This document shows, piece after piece, positions 36,657 to 37,755 of a DNA stretch of 37,755 nt. A model generated the notes under the pieces. That model worked only from the letters and a program-made list of their open reading frames with translations, had not been told where the DNA came from and did not search any database. The translations under genes were made by a program, and so were the position numbers. The stretch comes from Vibrio mexicanus. GTDB taxonomy: Bacteria > Pseudomonadota > Gammaproteobacteria > Enterobacterales > Vibrionaceae. The stretch covers positions 1 through 37,755 of the forward strand of contig NZ_JYJP01000104.1 of assembly GCF_001012815.1 (NCBI RefSeq), read 5' to 3'. Each line of letters starts with the position of its first letter. The stretch's first letter is position 1.

Positions 36657-37691
36657 ATGAGTAAGATGAAAATGATCCCTTTGCTCGTCATGACTGCCAT
36701 GATGAGCCAATCAGTAACCGCAAACAACAATGTAGAAGTGGTGAGCAAACCTCCTGTTGAATCTGCGACTCCTTCGTTGGCTGGAGCAACAGACGCAGCA
36801 GCGCTCGCTTACGCGGCTCAAGACATTCGTCTATCTGACGAAGAACGCGCAGAGGCCATTAGAGCCTTGGGTACACAACCCAGTCAAAATGGTTTGGTGG
36901 CGGTCACGCGAGCGGTGAAAGATGAAAGTGCCACCATTCGAGAAGCCGCGATCATTGGCGCATCGCCCTATCAATTAGAGCATCGATGGAGAATGCTATC
37001 TCCGTTATTAACAGATACAGAAGCTTCTGTCAGGCTATCAGCCGCTACTGCATTTGCTCAAGATTTTCCTCAGTTAAATGAAGCGCAAAAAGAGTTACTA
37101 AATGAGCCTTTGCACGAGTTAGTAGGGCAATTAAGTTCGATGGGTGATGCAGAATCTCAACTTATGTTGGCTGATGTTTATCGTTGGACGGGAGACTATC
37201 AACAAGCGCAGAGCTACTACGAAAACTTAGTGGATACGATGCCAATGGAGTCGCAGGTGTGGCTTGGCTATGCAGACAACTACCGTGCGCAGAATAAAAA
37301 CAGTGAGGCGATTGAAGTGTTGGACACAGCAATCAAAAAATTGCCAAATCACGCCAACCTACACTATTCAAAATCATTAGCATTGGTACGAATTGATGAT
37401 AAAGCGGCGGCTGCAACGGAAATGGATCAAGCGGCAAATCTCGCAAACAATAACAGCTACTTTTGGTATTTGAATGGCGTGCTGCAAGAGCCACTAGCGA
37501 TAGACAAATCGACACAATCGTTTGAAAAAGCCTATGCCCTGTCAGGTGCACCAGAACATCTTTATGCACTGTGTGATATCTACGTTAGACACAACAATGA
37601 TTATGCCGACGACTGTATGGAAGCACTAGGTAAAATCGCACCGCCGCTTGTGATTGAAGAACTCAACGCCAAACGTAATCCAAAAGGTTAG
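36657..37691 (+). CDS. secreted HEAT/TPR repeat protein
   Basis: A 344-residue exported protein (signal peptide MSKMKMIPLLVMTAMMSQSVTA). Residues about 50-150 form HEAT-like helical pairs (EERAEAIRALGTQPSQNGL, ATIREAAIIGAS, ASVRLSAATAFAQDF). Residues about 165-320 form TPR units (LMLADVYRWTGDYQQAQSYY, VWLGYADNYRAQNKNSEAI, LHYSKSLALVRIDDKAAA). It lies 20 bp after the anSME gene with a good Shine-Dalgarno (AGAGG), so the two form an operon. A periplasmic protein-interaction role linked to the sulfatase system is inferred. Similar repeat proteins also occur in cytochrome and heme export contexts, not seen here. Confidence 0.85.
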   Translation: MSKMKMIPLLVMTAMMSQSVTANNNVEVVSKPPVESATPSLAGATDAAALAYAAQDIRLSDEERAEAIRALGTQPSQNGLVAVTRAVKDESATIREAAIIGASPYQLEHRWRMLSPLLTDTEASVRLSAATAFAQDFPQLNEAQKELLNEPLHELVGQLSSMGDAESQLMLADVYRWTGDYQQAQSYYENLVDTMPMESQVWLGYADNYRAQNKNSEAIEVLDTAIKKLPNHANLHYSKSLALVRIDDKAAAATEMDQAANLANNNSYFWYLNGVLQEPLAIDKSTQSFEKAYALSGAPEHLYALCDIYVRHNNDYADDCMEALGKIAPPLVIEELNAKRNPKG

Positions 37692-37718
37692 TCGGCCTAG
37701 ATTTTCCTTCGAAGTTAA

Positions 37719-37750
37719 AAATGCCCCTGCCAATAAGCAGGGGCATTTAC
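37719..37750. terminator. terminator after the HEAT/TPR gene
   Basis: AAATGCCCCTGC and GCAGGGGCATTT form a 12-bp stem around CAATAA. It closes the anSME operon and may be bidirectional. Confidence 0.85.
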
Positions 37751-37755
37751 ATTTG

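Noticed and set aside
1..37755. CRISPR arrays, tRNA or rRNA genes, transposases, integrases, defence systems
   Set aside because: No regularly spaced repeats, RNA-gene structures or relevant protein families were seen anywhere in the window.

Overview
The window looks like a chromosomal segment from a marine gammaproteobacterium, most likely Vibrio or a close relative. This is inferred from gene content and order (moeA-moeB divergent from folE, a periplasmic MsrAB fusion, a GH18 chitinase, an MCP with a bimodular sensor, AslB-type sulfatase maturation) and from a moderate GC content. No rRNA, tRNA, CRISPR array, phage or insertion sequence was seen.

Region 1 (1-7950) is an accessory envelope island. 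Secreted DUF1254/DUF1214 proteins and small C-terminal-aromatic outer-membrane-barrel-like proteins occur as duplicated copies: three barrel copies (the first only a 15-codon tail) and two DUF1254 copies. A divergent LysR regulator and a PafA/NPP-like alkaline phosphatase sit among them. Three short GGGA-loop hairpins resembling CsrA binding sites recur in the leaders and in one 3' region. A likely 40-aa membrane protein, too short for routine ORF calling, precedes the third barrel gene.

Region 2 (7950-14100) holds a lipocalin-like protein, a secreted GH18 chitinase, SseA with a small membrane protein, and a LruC-domain protein coupled to a lipoprotein. Region 3 (14390-18570) is core metabolism: moeB, moeA, folE and msrAB. 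Region 4 (18670-24310) has a GAF histidine kinase and a chemoreceptor with an internally duplicated sensor, then fhs.

Region 5 (24480-37750) is the most interesting part. A secreted arylsulfatase (C-T-A-G-R) is divergent from a complete MoxR-DUF58-DUF4381-BatA-BatB/TPR-BatD operon. A LysR regulator, a SUMF1-fold lipoprotein lacking the catalytic cysteines, an anaerobic sulfatase maturase (anSME) and a secreted HEAT/TPR protein follow. The arrangement suggests one module for making, maturing and perhaps surface-handling a sulfatase. Dyad operator candidates lie in both divergent promoter regions.

Eight single-base indels, mostly in short homopolymers, break seven otherwise intact genes. Restoring one base at each (two in the kinase, one in each of the others) rebuilds full-length family-like proteins, so I treat these as probable sequence errors and annotate the genes as single units.
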